Numbered from the stretch's first letter, positions 8,930 to 17,847 are shown. The stretch is DNA of 64,000 bases from Rhizobium sp. JAB6 (GCF_003024605.1 NZ_PYJQ01000009.1:1178001-1242000); one strand, 5' to 3'. Numbers and translations: made by a program. Notes: generated from the letters alone by a model not told the origin.

Positions 8930-8958
8930 TTGACATAGAGCCTTTTCCACTCCATATC
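8930..8958 (+). promoter_or_regulatory. Possible promoter of the TetR gene
   Basis: TTGACA (8930-8935), a 17-bp spacer and CATATC (8953-8958) lie between the two operator palindromes and point toward the TetR gene. The -10 match is moderate. Confidence 0.4.
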
Positions 8959-8965
8959 AAGAGAT

Positions 8966-8985
8966 ATCGAACCGGGCGGTTCGAT
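8966..8985. promoter_or_regulatory. TetR operator, distal copy
   Basis: ATCGAACCG-GG-CGGTTCGAT is a 20-bp inverted repeat with perfect 9-bp arms. It shares ATCGAACCG-NN-CGGTTCG with the copy at 8906-8923, and the two are exactly 60 bp apart. It lies 33 bp before the TetR gene, so autoregulation is likely. Confidence 0.8.
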
Positions 8986-9018
8986 TTATTTTGCGAATCT
9001 GTTTAAGATTCGGAAAAA

Positions 9019-9738
9019 ATGATTGAGTATCGAGTGAAGGAGACAGTGAAAGAGCCGATGAAACACGAATCGCAAAATGCCGCTGTATTGAACGCGCCCG
9101 CGCCGGGCTCCGGTGGACGCTGGGCCGCCGGGGAGGACCCTGCCAAGCGTCATCAGATTCTCGAAGGCGCCAAGCGTGTCTTTATGAAAATGGGCTTCGA
9201 TGCGGCAAGCATGAACGACGTCACCCGCGAGGCGGGCGTTTCCAAGGGCACTCTCTACGTCTATTTCGCCAATAAGGAAGATCTCTTCGCCGCCATGATG
9301 GAGAGCGAGCGCACCCATTTCGTCAACCTCGTGCGCACCGCGCTTGCAGACGAAGCGGATGTCACCACCTCGCTCTATGATTTCGGTATCGTCTTCGTCA
9401 CTCACGTCACGTCGGACAAGACCATCAGCGCCATGCGCACGGTCATCGGCGTGCGCGAGCGCATGCCTTCCCTCTGTCAACGCTTCTTCACCGGCCCGGA
9501 AAATCTGCGCACGGTCTTGCGCGGCTTCCTCGAGCGGCAGGTTGCCGCCGGTCATCTCAAGATCGACGATTTCGACATGGCTGCCCGCCACTTCCTGGAA
9601 ATGGCCAGCGGCGGCTATTTCAAGCTGCGGCTCTTCGGCGACATGGAAGAGCCGCCGTCGAAGGAAGAGATCGACTATGTCGTGCGCGGCGCCGTACGCG
9701 TCTTCCTTGCCGGCTACGGTCCGGATCGCAAGGATTAG
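9019..9738 (+). CDS. TetR-family repressor of the efflux operon
   Basis: A 239-residue TetR protein. The HTH (MNDVTREAGVSKGTLYVYFANKEDLF without its last residues) sits at roughly residues 60-85, after an unusually long N-terminal extension. The start is uncertain: ATG 9019 is used here, but GTG 9046 lies 3 bases after AAGGAG and ATG 9058 (MKHESQN) is also in frame. The gene is divergent from emrAB, and two shared operator palindromes lie between them. The usual model is de-repression of the pump when a drug or plant compound binds the C-terminal domain. Confidence 0.9.
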   Translation: MIEYRVKETVKEPMKHESQNAAVLNAPAPGSGGRWAAGEDPAKRHQILEGAKRVFMKMGFDAASMNDVTREAGVSKGTLYVYFANKEDLFAAMMESERTHFVNLVRTALADEADVTTSLYDFGIVFVTHVTSDKTISAMRTVIGVRERMPSLCQRFFTGPENLRTVLRGFLERQVAAGHLKIDDFDMAARHFLEMASGGYFKLRLFGDMEEPPSKEEIDYVVRGAVRVFLAGYGPDRKD

Positions 9739-9854
9739 GATGGCCAGGCCTCCCCTGCTGTCCTCCGGCAGGTCATAATTCAACTCCGCAATAGCGATCA
9801 AGCATCGCCACCGCCGGAAGCCTATGACTGGCCCGGCAACCAGGGGAGTTGAAC

Positions 9855-10694
9855 ATGAGCGCGATCGGAAGAGCGATCTGGTTTATCGAAAGCCATTTTA
9901 AATCCGACATCTCGCTCGACGAGATCGCCGAGACGGCCGGGCTCTCGCGCTATCATCTTTCGCGCGTCTTCGGCATGACGACGGGCCACTCGATCAGCAG
10001 CTATATCCGGTGCCGCCGCCTCAGCGAAGCGGCTCTCGCACTGACCGACGGCTCCTCCTCCATTCTCCAGGTTGCCCTTGATGCCGGCTACGGCTCGCAC
10101 GAGGCCTTCACCCGTGCCTTCCGCGAGCAATTCGGCATGACGCCGGAAAGCCTGCGCAAGCAAGGGCACGTTCGCAACCTCGCTTTACAGGAACCGATCA
10201 GAATGGACGACACCCGCCTTCCCAAGCTCGAGGCACCGCGCTTCGAGACCCATCCCGCAATGCTGCTTGCAGGTCTTGCGGAAACCTATGCCTATGAGGC
10301 GACGCAGGCCATCCCCTCGCTGTGGCAGAAATTCAACCAATATTTCGGCCATATTCCCGGCCAGGTCGGCAATGTCGCCTATGGCGTCTGCACCCAGGCG
10401 GAAGAAGGCAGCGAAAGCTTCCGTTATATGTCGGCAGCCGAAGTTTCCGCCGCGGACGGCCTGCCCGAAGGTTTCGTAACAACGAAACTGCCGCAGCAGC
10501 GCTACGCGATCTTCACGCATCGCGGCCATATCTCCGGCATTTCCGCGACGGTGCATCAGATCTTCGGAGAATGGCTGCCGCAATCGGGTCAACAGCATGC
10601 CGGCACGCCCGACATGATGGAACGCTACGACGATCGCTTCGATCCGCGCACCGGCATGGGTGTGACGGAAATCTGGATACCCCTGAAAGCCTGA
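9855..10694 (+). CDS. AraC-family regulator with GyrI-like effector domain
   Basis: A 279-residue protein with an N-terminal double HTH of the AraC/XylS type (about residues 5-105; SDISLDEIAETAGLSRYHLS is the first helix-turn-helix) and a C-terminal GyrI-like ligand-binding domain (about 120-279). This order is seen in the Rob/SoxS-like activators that sense amphipathic compounds. GGGGAG lies six bases before the ATG at 9855; a TTG two codons earlier is less likely. It lies beside the efflux operon, but a regulatory link between them is only a suggestion. A GC-rich hairpin follows the stop. Confidence 0.88.
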   Translation: MSAIGRAIWFIESHFKSDISLDEIAETAGLSRYHLSRVFGMTTGHSISSYIRCRRLSEAALALTDGSSSILQVALDAGYGSHEAFTRAFREQFGMTPESLRKQGHVRNLALQEPIRMDDTRLPKLEAPRFETHPAMLLAGLAETYAYEATQAIPSLWQKFNQYFGHIPGQVGNVAYGVCTQAEEGSESFRYMSAAEVSAADGLPEGFVTTKLPQQRYAIFTHRGHISGISATVHQIFGEWLPQSGQQHAGTPDMMERYDDRFDPRTGMGVTEIWIPLKA

Positions 10695-10703
10695 ACATGC
10701 GCC

Positions 10704-10725
10704 CGCCGCCATGAAAATGGCGGCG
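10704..10725 (+). terminator. Hairpin after the AraC-type gene
   Basis: CGCCGCCAT (10704-10712) pairs with ATGGCGGCG (10717-10725) across a GAAA tetraloop. It starts nine bases after the stop codon. No T-tract follows, so termination efficiency is uncertain. Confidence 0.5.
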
Positions 10726-10757
10726 CCGCTTGTACGGACCATGACGCTCCTTACATT

Positions 10758-10808
10758 ACGGCCATTCTGAAGAGGCCGTGCTGGGGGTCAGCATCGGCAA
10801 ATGCTGAC
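10758..10808 (+). promoter_or_regulatory. Two-hairpin leader before the TerC-family gene
   Basis: ACGGCC/GGCCGT (10758-10763 and 10774-10779) and GTCAGCAT/ATGCTGAC (10787-10794 and 10801-10808) form two consecutive stem-loops. The second ends one base before the AAGGGGG ribosome binding site of the gene at 10824. TerC-family genes in other bacteria can carry the yybP-ykoY manganese riboswitch, but I cannot match that consensus here, so this is only a structured leader. Confidence 0.4.
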
Positions 10809-10823
10809 AAGGGGGCATCGTCA

Positions 10824-11567
10824 ATGGATATTATGGGGCTGATACAGGACCCGGGCGCGTGGGTGGCGCTCATCACGCTCGTCGTCATGGAAGTCGTCCT
10901 CGGCATCGACAACCTGATCTTCATCTCGATCCTGACCAACAAGCTGCCGCCGGAGCATCGTGACCGAGCCCGCAAGATCGGCATCGGCCTTGCCCTTGTC
11001 ATGCGCCTTGCGTTGCTCGGAACCGTCGCCTGGATCGTGCAGCTCACCCAGCCCGTCTTCGAAATCTTCGGCCAAGGCTTCTCCTGGAAGGACATGATTC
11101 TCATCGGCGGCGGCCTCTTCCTCGTCTGGAAAGCGACGAAGGAGATCCATCACAATGTCGATCCGCAGGAGCAGGGCGAGGATTTCATCGCCAAGTCGAC
11201 GACCTCGACCTTCGCCTCGGCCATCGGCCAGATCCTGCTGCTCGATCTGGTCTTCTCGATCGACAGCATCATCACCGCCGTCGGCATGACGCCGCACCTG
11301 CCGATCATGTTCGTCGCCGTCATCGCCGCCGTCACCGTCATGCTGGTCGCCGCCAACCCGCTCGCCAGCTTCATCGAGAAAAACCCCAGCATCGTCATGC
11401 TGGCGCTTGCCTTCCTGCTGATGATCGGCACGACGCTGATCGCCGAAGGCATGGGCGTGCACGTGCCCAAGGGCTATATCTACGCCGCAATGGCCTTCTC
11501 CGCTCTGGTCGAAGTGCTCAACATGATGGCACGCAATCGCCGCAAAAAGGCATCCGGCGTCCACTAA
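10824..11567 (+). CDS. TerC-family integral membrane protein
   Basis: The 247-residue protein has about seven hydrophobic helices. It carries the two acidic intramembrane motifs of the family, [14 protein letters not shown] near residues 21-34 and [16 protein letters not shown] near 144-159. Family members are implicated in metal export (manganese) and tellurite resistance; the specific ion cannot be read here. AAGGGGG lies eight bases before the ATG, and a two-hairpin leader precedes it. It stands alone between an AraC-type gene and a convergent small exported protein. Confidence 0.88.
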   Translation: MDIMGLIQDPGAWVALITLVVMEVVLGIDNLIFISILTNKLPPEHRDRARKIGIGLALVMRLALLGTVAWIVQLTQPVFEIFGQGFSWKDMILIGGGLFLVWKATKEIHHNVDPQEQGEDFIAKSTTSTFASAIGQILLLDLVFSIDSIITAVGMTPHLPIMFVAVIAAVTVMLVAANPLASFIEKNPSIVMLALAFLLMIGTTLIAEGMGVHVPKGYIYAAMAFSALVEVLNMMARNRRKKASGVH

Positions 11568-11613
11568 TGGCGAAAGCCGCACCGGTGACGAGGCGCGGCC
11601 TTCATCACGCCGA

Positions 11614-12024
11614 TCAATCCTGGACGTGGATGTCGACCCACTGGCCGACATCGCCATGTCCGAATATATCCACCTTGATCCGGACGTTGCCGCGAACGAT
11701 GAGGTTCCCGGCAGCGTCGGCGATATTGCCATTTACCAGCATGGCTTCCAGATTCTGACGATTGGAAGCCTGCAAGAAGAAGCTATCGCCCTGGTCGCCA
11801 CGGTCTCGGCGGCGATAGACGTGATAGTTCGCGCGGTCCTGGCGGATGATCTGCCAGGGCGCCGTCAGGCGCTCGCCCTTGGAATTATAGAGATCGTCAT
11901 TGCCGATATAGGCGCGGTAGGATTCGATCAGTTTCGCCGAGCCATCGCGCGTAATAGTGGATTGGGCAGCGGCGGCGTCGATCATCGAGACCGCCAACAG
12001 CAAGCTCAAAATCAGTTTCTTCAT
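11614..12024 (-). CDS. Small exported protein of unknown function
   Basis: A 136-residue protein starting MKKLILSLLLAVSMIDAAAAQS, a clear signal peptide with probable cleavage after AAAA-Q near residue 20. The mature part is hydrophilic, with no Cys, and contains an Arg-rich stretch (YHVYRRRDRGDQGD) and a C-terminal segment rich in Val/Asp/Gly. The start at 12024 is chosen because it begins the signal peptide; the frame opens further upstream at 12081. I do not recognise a family. It is convergent with the TerC gene. Confidence 0.75.
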   Translation of the reverse strand: MKKLILSLLLAVSMIDAAAAQSTITRDGSAKLIESYRAYIGNDDLYNSKGERLTAPWQIIRQDRANYHVYRRRDRGDQGDSFFLQASNRQNLEAMLVNGNIADAAGNLIVRGNVRIKVDIFGHGDVGQWVDIHVQD

Positions 12025-12384
12025 AGCATCCCCGGAATGAACGATTGAAAACCTATTTCGCCAGTGCCGTAAAAATTGCAAATCAAATTCGGCAAGCGTG
12101 AGGCTTTTATCCCGAAGCCCTTACGAACAGTAAATGCGCTTGGTGACTTTGGAAGGCCGGATCTTTTCGATGCATTGCAGCGCACTCGGTGCCCCTGCCC
12201 GCGCTTGCGGCGCAGTTTCCCTTGACGTCATCCCTTGAATATGGCCTAAGGCCAGCCATACGGAAAACGCTGATAGAAGCGGCAAGACGCCCTTTTCCGG
12301 CCGGTTTCCTGATCCAGATAGACATCTTCGGCTGGACGGCGCTTGTCCCAAGCGCGGCCCGGCCTTTTATGACGGGCAAACAAA
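12025..12384. other. Intergenic region before gltX
   Basis: The stretch holds the promoters of the exported protein gene and of gltX, plus one possible small minus-strand reading frame (12121-12285, listed separately). I see no hairpin terminator or RNA gene in it. Confidence 0.5.
12121..12285 (-). CDS. Possible small exported peptide (uncertain)
   Basis: A 54-codon frame starting at a TTG (12285) encodes LPLLSAFSVWLALGHIQG, a signal-peptide-like hydrophobic start, followed by a short basic tail with two Cys (one in ALQCIEK, the other near the end in IYCS). GGAAAAGGGCG lies just upstream of the TTG. The open frame extends further upstream without a hydrophobic start. It could be a genuine small secreted protein or chance; there is no strong codon or family support. 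Confidence 0.3.
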   Translation of the reverse strand: MPLLSAFSVWLALGHIQGMTSRETAPQARAGAPSALQCIEKIRPSKVTKRIYCS

Positions 12385-13842
12385 ATGACCACTTCAGGCG
12401 TTCGCGTCCGCATCGCACCCTCCCCCACGGGCGAGCCGCACGTCGGCACTGCCTATATCGCGCTCTTCAACTATCTCTTCGCCAAGAAACACGGCGGTGA
12501 GTTTATCCTGCGCATCGAGGACACCGACGCGACACGCTCCACCCCGGAATTCGAGACGAAGGTTCTCGACGCTCTGAAATGGTGCGGCCTGAAATGGTCC
12601 GAAGGTCCTGATATCGGCGGTCCCTACGGCCCCTACCGCCAGAGCGACCGCAAGGAACTCTACAAGCCCTACGTCGAGCAGATCGTCACGGCCGGTCACG
12701 GCTTCCGCTGCTTCTGCACGCCGGAGCGCCTGGAGAAGATGCGCGAGGCGCAGCGCGCCGCCGGTCTGCCGCCGAAATATGACGGCCATTGTCTGAACCT
12801 TACGGCCGAGGAAGTCACCTCGCGCGTTGCGGCGGGCGAGCCGCATGTGGTGCGCATGAAGATCCCGACCGAGGGCTCCTGCAAGTTCCATGACGGCGTC
12901 TACGGCGACGTCGAAATTCCGTGGGACGCCGTCGACATGCAGGTCCTCTTGAAGGCCGACGGCATGCCGACCTATCACATGGCCAATGTCGTCGACGACC
13001 ATCTGATGAAGATCACCCATGTGGCGCGCGGCGAAGAATGGCTCGCCTCGGTGCCGAAACATATTCTGATCTATCAGTATCTCGGCTGGGAGCCGCCGGT
13101 GTTCATGCACCTGTCGCTGATGCGCAATGCCGACAAGTCGAAGCTGTCGAAGCGCAAGAACCCGACCTCGATCTCCTATTATACGGCTCTCGGCTATATC
13201 CCCGAAGCGCTGATGAACTTCCTCGGCCTGTTCTTCATCCAGATCGCCGAAGGCGAAGAGCTTTTGACCATGGATGAGCTCGCCGAAAAGTTCGATCCGG
13301 AAAACCTCTCCAAGGCCGGCGCCATCTTCGATATCCAGAAGCTCGACTGGCTGAACGGCCGCTGGATCCGCGAGAAGCTTTCGGAAGAAGAGTTCCGGCA
13401 CCGGGTGCTGACCTGGGCGATGGAAAATGACCGCCTGAAGGAAGGCCTGAAGCTGTCTCAGTCGCGCATCACCAAGCTTGGCGAACTGCCTGATCTCACC
13501 GGCTTCCTGTTCAAGTCCGACCTCAACCTCGATCCCGCCGCCTTTGCGAAGATCAAGTCGACGCCGGAAGAGCTCTTGGAAATCCTGAACACGGTGCAGC
13601 CGGACCTCGAAAAGATCCTCGAATGGAATGTCGAGACGATCGAAGCTGAACTGCGCGCCATTGCAGACCGCATGGGCAAGAAGCTGAAGGTCATCGTCGC
13701 GCCGCTTTTCGTCGCCGTATCGGGCTCGTCGCGCTCCCTGCCGCTTTTCGATAGCATGGCGATCCTCGGCCGGTCCGTCGTCCGCCAGCGGCTGAAACTG
13801 GCCGCCCAGACCGTTGCGACCCTCGTCGGCCCGAAGAATTGA
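12385..13842 (+). CDS. gltX: Glutamyl-tRNA synthetase
   Basis: Class I aminoacyl-tRNA synthetase of 485 residues, which charges tRNA-Glu (and in many alphaproteobacteria tRNA-Gln as well). The HIGH-type motif is PSPTGEPHVGTAYIALFNYL near residue 12, the KMSKS-type motif is KLSKRK near residue 253, and a Cys/His cluster (CFCTPERLEKM then DGHC) lies at about residues 110-138. The C-terminal anticodon-binding domain is complete. The gene is followed 16 bp later by lysS, so two synthetase genes are adjacent, possibly on one transcript. Confidence 0.96.
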   Translation: MTTSGVRVRIAPSPTGEPHVGTAYIALFNYLFAKKHGGEFILRIEDTDATRSTPEFETKVLDALKWCGLKWSEGPDIGGPYGPYRQSDRKELYKPYVEQIVTAGHGFRCFCTPERLEKMREAQRAAGLPPKYDGHCLNLTAEEVTSRVAAGEPHVVRMKIPTEGSCKFHDGVYGDVEIPWDAVDMQVLLKADGMPTYHMANVVDDHLMKITHVARGEEWLASVPKHILIYQYLGWEPPVFMHLSLMRNADKSKLSKRKNPTSISYYTALGYIPEALMNFLGLFFIQIAEGEELLTMDELAEKFDPENLSKAGAIFDIQKLDWLNGRWIREKLSEEEFRHRVLTWAMENDRLKEGLKLSQSRITKLGELPDLTGFLFKSDLNLDPAAFAKIKSTPEELLEILNTVQPDLEKILEWNVETIEAELRAIADRMGKKLKVIVAPLFVAVSGSSRSLPLFDSMAILGRSVVRQRLKLAAQTVATLVGPKN

Positions 13843-13858
13843 ACCGGACTTTAAAACC

Positions 13859-15355
13859 ATGAACGACAAGACCGAAGCCTCCGCCCTCTCCTCCGACGCA
13901 ACGGAAGTTCGCCGCCAGAAGCTGAAGCTGCTGCGCGAAAAGATCGGCGACGTCTATCCGGCGCATTTCCACCGGACCATGACCAATGCCGAGCTGGCTG
14001 CGAAATACGAAGGCCTGGAGCCGGATACCGAAACCGGCGATGTCGTCACCGTGGCAGGCCGCGTCTATTCCTCGCGCAACTCCGGCATGTTCATGGATAT
14101 TCATGACGCCTCCGGCAAGATCCAGATCTTCAGCCACAAGGACGTGACTTCGGAAGAGGCGCGCTCGCTGCTGCCGATGATCGACCTCGGCGATATCATC
14201 GGCGTCACCGGCCTCGTGCGCCGCACCAAGCGCGGCGAACTGACCATCAATGCGCAGCAGATCACCATGCTGACCAAGTCGCTGCTGCCGATGCCGGAAA
14301 AGTGGCACGGCCTATCCGATATCGAGCTGCGCTATCGCAAGCGTCACCTCGACATCATGACCAACGAGGAATCGAAGCTCCGCTTCCAGCAGCGCAGCCG
14401 CATCGTCTCCGGCATCCGCCGCTTCATGGAAAATGACGGCTTCATGGAAGTCGAAACGCCGATGCTGCATTCGGTCTATGGCGGCGCCACCGCCGAGCCG
14501 TTCAAGACCCATCACAATACGCTGAAGCTCGACATGTACCTGCGCATCGCGCCGGAATTGTTCCTGAAGCGCACGCTGGTCTCCGGCCTCACCGACAAGG
14601 TCTTCGAGATCAACCGCAACTTCCGCAACGAAGGCGTCTCCACCCGGCACAATCCCGAATTCACGATGATGGAGTGCTATTGGGCCTATGCCGACTACGA
14701 GGACATCATGGACCTCGTCGAGCGTCTGTTCTCGACGCTTGCCATGTCGATCCACGGCAGCACCGAATTCGCCTTTGGCGACAAGCAGATATCCTTCAAG
14801 GGTCCGTTCCGCCGCGTGCCGATGCCTGACGCCGTCAAGGAGGCGACCGGCATCGACTTCCTGGCGATCAAGACCGACGAAGAAGCCCGAGCCGCTTCCA
14901 AGGCCGCCGGCTTTGCCGTCGAGAAGGACGCAACCTGGGGCGAATGCCTTGCCTTCATCTTCGAAGAGAAGGTCGAGGGCACGCTCATCCAGCCGGCGCA
15001 CGTTACGCATTTCCCGAAGGACATCTCGCCCTTCGCCAAGGAAGTGCCGGGCGAGCCGCGCCTCGTCGAGCGTTTCGAGACCTACTGCAACGCCTGGGAA
15101 CTCGGTAACGCCTTTTCCGAACTCAACGATCCGGAAGAGCAGCGCGCCCGCATGGTCGAACAGCTTGAGCAGGCCCATGCGCGCGGCGAGAAGCAGAAGG
15201 AACTGGACGAGGAATTCCTCGACGCGATCGATCAGGGCATGCCGCCCGCGGGCGGTCTCGGCATCGGTGTGGACCGCCTCATCATGCTTTTGACCAACTC
15301 GCCGTCGATCCGTGATATCATCCTTTTCCCGGCACGCCGCAACAAGGCCGATTGA
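13859..15355 (+). CDS. lysS: Lysyl-tRNA synthetase, class II
   Basis: The 498-residue enzyme has an N-terminal OB-fold (about residues 60-150, VVTVAGRVYSSRNSGMFMDI) and the class II catalytic core. Motif 2 is FRNEGVSTRHNPEFTMMEC and motif 3 is GLGIGVDRLIMLLTNSPSI near the end. The ATG at 13859 (MNDKTEAS) is chosen over an in-frame start 15 codons upstream that would overlap gltX. It lies just downstream of gltX. The C-terminus NKAD is typical. Confidence 0.96.
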   Translation: MNDKTEASALSSDATEVRRQKLKLLREKIGDVYPAHFHRTMTNAELAAKYEGLEPDTETGDVVTVAGRVYSSRNSGMFMDIHDASGKIQIFSHKDVTSEEARSLLPMIDLGDIIGVTGLVRRTKRGELTINAQQITMLTKSLLPMPEKWHGLSDIELRYRKRHLDIMTNEESKLRFQQRSRIVSGIRRFMENDGFMEVETPMLHSVYGGATAEPFKTHHNTLKLDMYLRIAPELFLKRTLVSGLTDKVFEINRNFRNEGVSTRHNPEFTMMECYWAYADYEDIMDLVERLFSTLAMSIHGSTEFAFGDKQISFKGPFRRVPMPDAVKEATGIDFLAIKTDEEARAASKAAGFAVEKDATWGECLAFIFEEKVEGTLIQPAHVTHFPKDISPFAKEVPGEPRLVERFETYCNAWELGNAFSELNDPEEQRARMVEQLEQAHARGEKQKELDEEFLDAIDQGMPPAGGLGIGVDRLIMLLTNSPSIRDIILFPARRNKAD

Positions 15356-15392
15356 GACCAGTTGGGTCCTGCGAACATCAAAGGTGCGTATT

Positions 15393-15674
15393 ATGACGGA
15401 TAAAGAGATGTCAGCCGCAGACGATAGCGAGCATCAGCGGCTGGCCGATCTTGCCGAGATCGGCGATATCGATCTCTCGCAATACGCGCCGGGAACGTTC
15501 GGCTGCCACGAGGCGATGCACGCAGTGTCAATCATGCTCGACATGACCGACGACCAGCTGCTGCAGCACCCCGCCATCTTGGCGAATCCCGATTTCTATC
15601 GTCTCGCGGGCGAAGTCCACGAGGCGCTTTTCGCGCTCTATCAGGCTATCGGCGAGAAACATCTGGCCGAATGA
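15393..15674 (+). CDS. Small acidic conserved-looking hypothetical protein
   Basis: A 93-residue acidic cytoplasmic protein (MTDKEMSAADDSEHQ...). It has no signal peptide or membrane segment and is likely all-helical, with a segment FGCHEAMHAVSIMLDMTDD in the middle. AAAGGTG precedes the ATG at 15393 by six bases; Met-6 is an alternative start. It follows lysS by 37 bp and could be co-transcribed. I do not recognise a family. Confidence 0.7.
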   Translation: MTDKEMSAADDSEHQRLADLAEIGDIDLSQYAPGTFGCHEAMHAVSIMLDMTDDQLLQHPAILANPDFYRLAGEVHEALFALYQAIGEKHLAE

Positions 15675-15715
15675 GGCAGTAGCCTTTCCGCCCGGCAGCG
15701 CAAAGCCGGTTCAGA

Positions 15716-16552
15716 TCAGTTGGTGACCGGCGAGCGGCGGTCGGCCGCACCCGTCATGGTCGGGTCCAATCCCGGTGACGGGCTCTTGCCTTTGGAACCG
15801 GCATCGGCGCCGATGAACTCGCCGTTCTCATCATAGCCCGGCTGCACATTGCCGGTGGATTTCGGCTCCGGCAATGCCGGCTTGGCATCGTGGCTCTCGG
15901 CCTGTTTCGAAGCCGTCTTCTCTTCTGCAGCGATCGCCGCCTTCACCTTATCCTTTTTGGCGTCGCCGCCATTGTCCGCTGCCAGCGAATTGTCGCAGTC
16001 GGACAGGTTCTTCAATCCGGCGACCGCCGCATCGATATCCTGCGGCAGCATGGTAATCTGCTCACCATAGAAGAGGCCGGCATTGCTGGCGCCGCCATCA
16101 TAATAGCGCGCCATCAGCGGTGCTTCGGAGCTGCCGTCGACCAGCCGGTCGGGATGGGCCACATAGACGACATCGGCGCCGAGAGCCCGGCCGCGCAGGT
16201 CGGAACGCAACGTCGGCCCGTTCTTGTCGAGAACCACAACCTGGACGAGATCCGGCTTCTGTTCCTGATAGACGGCCTTGGCAACGCGAAGCGCGGTTCT
16301 GACCCGCGTCAACCCGTCGGTCGGTTCAGTGCGAATATACTTGCGAACCCAGAAGCGGTTGTCCTTGCGAATGGTAACGAGATTGACGTCCGTGCACTGA
16401 AGCCCGTTGGGGGAGGCGGATACGAGACCGAGCAGCCTGTCCTTGCCGATATAAAGCGCAAAAACGCCGGAGGACCCCACAAGAAGGGCCACTCCGCCGA
16501 TCAGGACGACAAACTTCCGGGGTACCCGGAAAATGTGCAGTAAGGCGCTCAC
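15716..16552 (-). CDS. Membrane-anchored hypothetical protein with disordered tail
   Basis: The 278-residue protein has one N-terminal hydrophobic helix (FVVLIGGVALLVGSSGVFAL), a soluble domain of about 170 residues containing DVVYVAHPDRLVDG, and a Lys/Ala/Pro-rich C-terminal tail of about 80 residues. It is probably a type II inner-membrane protein facing the periplasm. I chose the GTG at 16552 (MSALLHIF) because GGAG lies nine bases before it; an upstream in-frame GTG at 16606 is possible. The family is not recognised. It is divergent from the LysR gene and convergent with the small gene after lysS. Confidence 0.7.
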   Translation of the reverse strand: MSALLHIFRVPRKFVVLIGGVALLVGSSGVFALYIGKDRLLGLVSASPNGLQCTDVNLVTIRKDNRFWVRKYIRTEPTDGLTRVRTALRVAKAVYQEQKPDLVQVVVLDKNGPTLRSDLRGRALGADVVYVAHPDRLVDGSSEAPLMARYYDGGASNAGLFYGEQITMLPQDIDAAVAGLKNLSDCDNSLAADNGGDAKKDKVKAAIAAEEKTASKQAESHDAKPALPEPKSTGNVQPGYDENGEFIGADAGSKGKSPSPGLDPTMTGAADRRSPVTN

Positions 16553-16747
16553 GCCAACTGCTCCCGCATAAACCACTCCAAGCCGACAAAAATGATCAAC
16601 CCTCACGTTAGGGAATTGGCGTTTCGGAATACTTAAAACTGAGGTAAAACTTATGCTGCCTCAGGCGTCGTTACCAAAAAAGGTCCAAACTTTCACAGCT
16701 ATGACGAGCACTTGCCTTTGCTGGCGCGAACATGCTCTAACCGGAGC

Positions 16748-17656
16748 ATGGCCTTCACCCTGAGACAGCTGCAATACTTCGTCGCCGTGGCGGAACAGGG
16801 CTCCGTGACGCGGGCCGCGCAGAACCTGTCGATCTCGCAATCCTCTGTGACCGAAGCGCTCAAGGAACTGGAAAGCGATCTCGGCGTCGAGCTGTTCGAG
16901 CGCCATCCGCGCGGGTTGTCGATCACCCATAACGGTCACCAGTTCCTGCGCCATGCGACGAAGATCCTGGCGACCGTTTCCGATGCCCGCACCAGCTTTT
17001 CCGGAAAGCGGAACGAAGCCGGCGGCATCCTGAATATCGGCGTGACATCGCTCGTTGCCGGCTATGTCCTGTCCGATCTTCTGGCGCGCTATCGCCGTGC
17101 CTGCCCTGGCGTTGAGGTCAGCGCCATTGAGGATAATGGCGGCTATCTGGAGCATCTTCTGGTTGGTGGCGAACTGGACGTTGCCGTCATGGTCATTTCC
17201 AATCTGCGCGACCGCATGGCCCTGCAGGCTGAGATTCTAGAGACCTCGCCCTATCGTCTCTGGCTGCCGATGGGCCACCCCCTCGTCTCGGCCGACATCA
17301 TCAGCGTCGCGGATATCAGCCGCGAGCCGCTGATCATGCTGACCATCGACGAGATCGAGGAGAATACGGGCAAGCTTTTGAGTGCGCTCGGCGCCCGCCC
17401 GCACGTCGCCTTCCGCACCCGCTCTGTCGAGGCGGTTCGCAGCCTGGTTGCAACCGGTGCCGGCGTCGCGCTTTTACCGGATCTCGTCTATCGTCCCTGG
17501 TCGCTGGAAGGCGATCGCATCGAGAGCCGCGACGTCTCCGGCTCCCTCCCGGTCGTCCAGGTCGGCATGGTCTGGCGCAAGGGATCGAGCCTGCCGCAGA
17601 CGGCACGCGATTTTGTCGGCATTGCGGAAAGCATGCGCACAGGACGCCAGCGGTAG
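16748..17656 (+). CDS. LysR-family regulator
   Basis: A 302-residue LysR-type regulator with its winged HTH at residues 3-60 (TLRQLQYFVAVAEQGSVTRA, then LSISQSSVTEALKELE) and a two-lobed effector domain. The ATG at 16748 (MAFTLRQL) starts the HTH; 12 extra upstream codons are open but unlikely. It lies 191 bp upstream of the polyamine-type ABC operon on the same strand. Palindromes of the T-N11-A sort at 17715-17745 suggest that it controls that operon. Confidence 0.9.
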   Translation: MAFTLRQLQYFVAVAEQGSVTRAAQNLSISQSSVTEALKELESDLGVELFERHPRGLSITHNGHQFLRHATKILATVSDARTSFSGKRNEAGGILNIGVTSLVAGYVLSDLLARYRRACPGVEVSAIEDNGGYLEHLLVGGELDVAVMVISNLRDRMALQAEILETSPYRLWLPMGHPLVSADIISVADISREPLIMLTIDEIEENTGKLLSALGARPHVAFRTRSVEAVRSLVATGAGVALLPDLVYRPWSLEGDRIESRDVSGSLPVVQVGMVWRKGSSLPQTARDFVGIAESMRTGRQR

Positions 17657-17714
17657 CGGTTCTCTATCTCTGGCCAGCGAGCCTTTCCGTAGAGCGGCGG
17701 ATTCTACCTGTATC

Positions 17715-17745
17715 TATCGGAAATTCCGATATCGTCTTTCTGATA
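17715..17745 (+). promoter_or_regulatory. Candidate LysR binding sites upstream of the binding-protein gene
   Basis: TATCGGAA-A-TTCCGATA (17715-17731) is a perfect 17-bp palindrome containing a T-N11-A core. It is followed at once by TATC-N8-GATA (17730-17745). A strong recognition site next to a weaker, promoter-near site is the usual LysR arrangement. It lies about 100 bp before the ATG at 17848. Confidence 0.6.
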
Positions 17746-17847
17746 AATGAATTTGCGAATGCAGCGAAATCGCGCCACCTTTTCTTCCGGGAACAAGAAG
17801 CCAGCTATTGGCTCCGCTATATCAAGATTAAAAACCGGGAGAGTCCG

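Noticed and set aside
10758..10808. Assignment as a yybP-ykoY manganese riboswitch
   Set aside because: Two hairpins are present, but the conserved internal-loop sequences could not be matched by eye.
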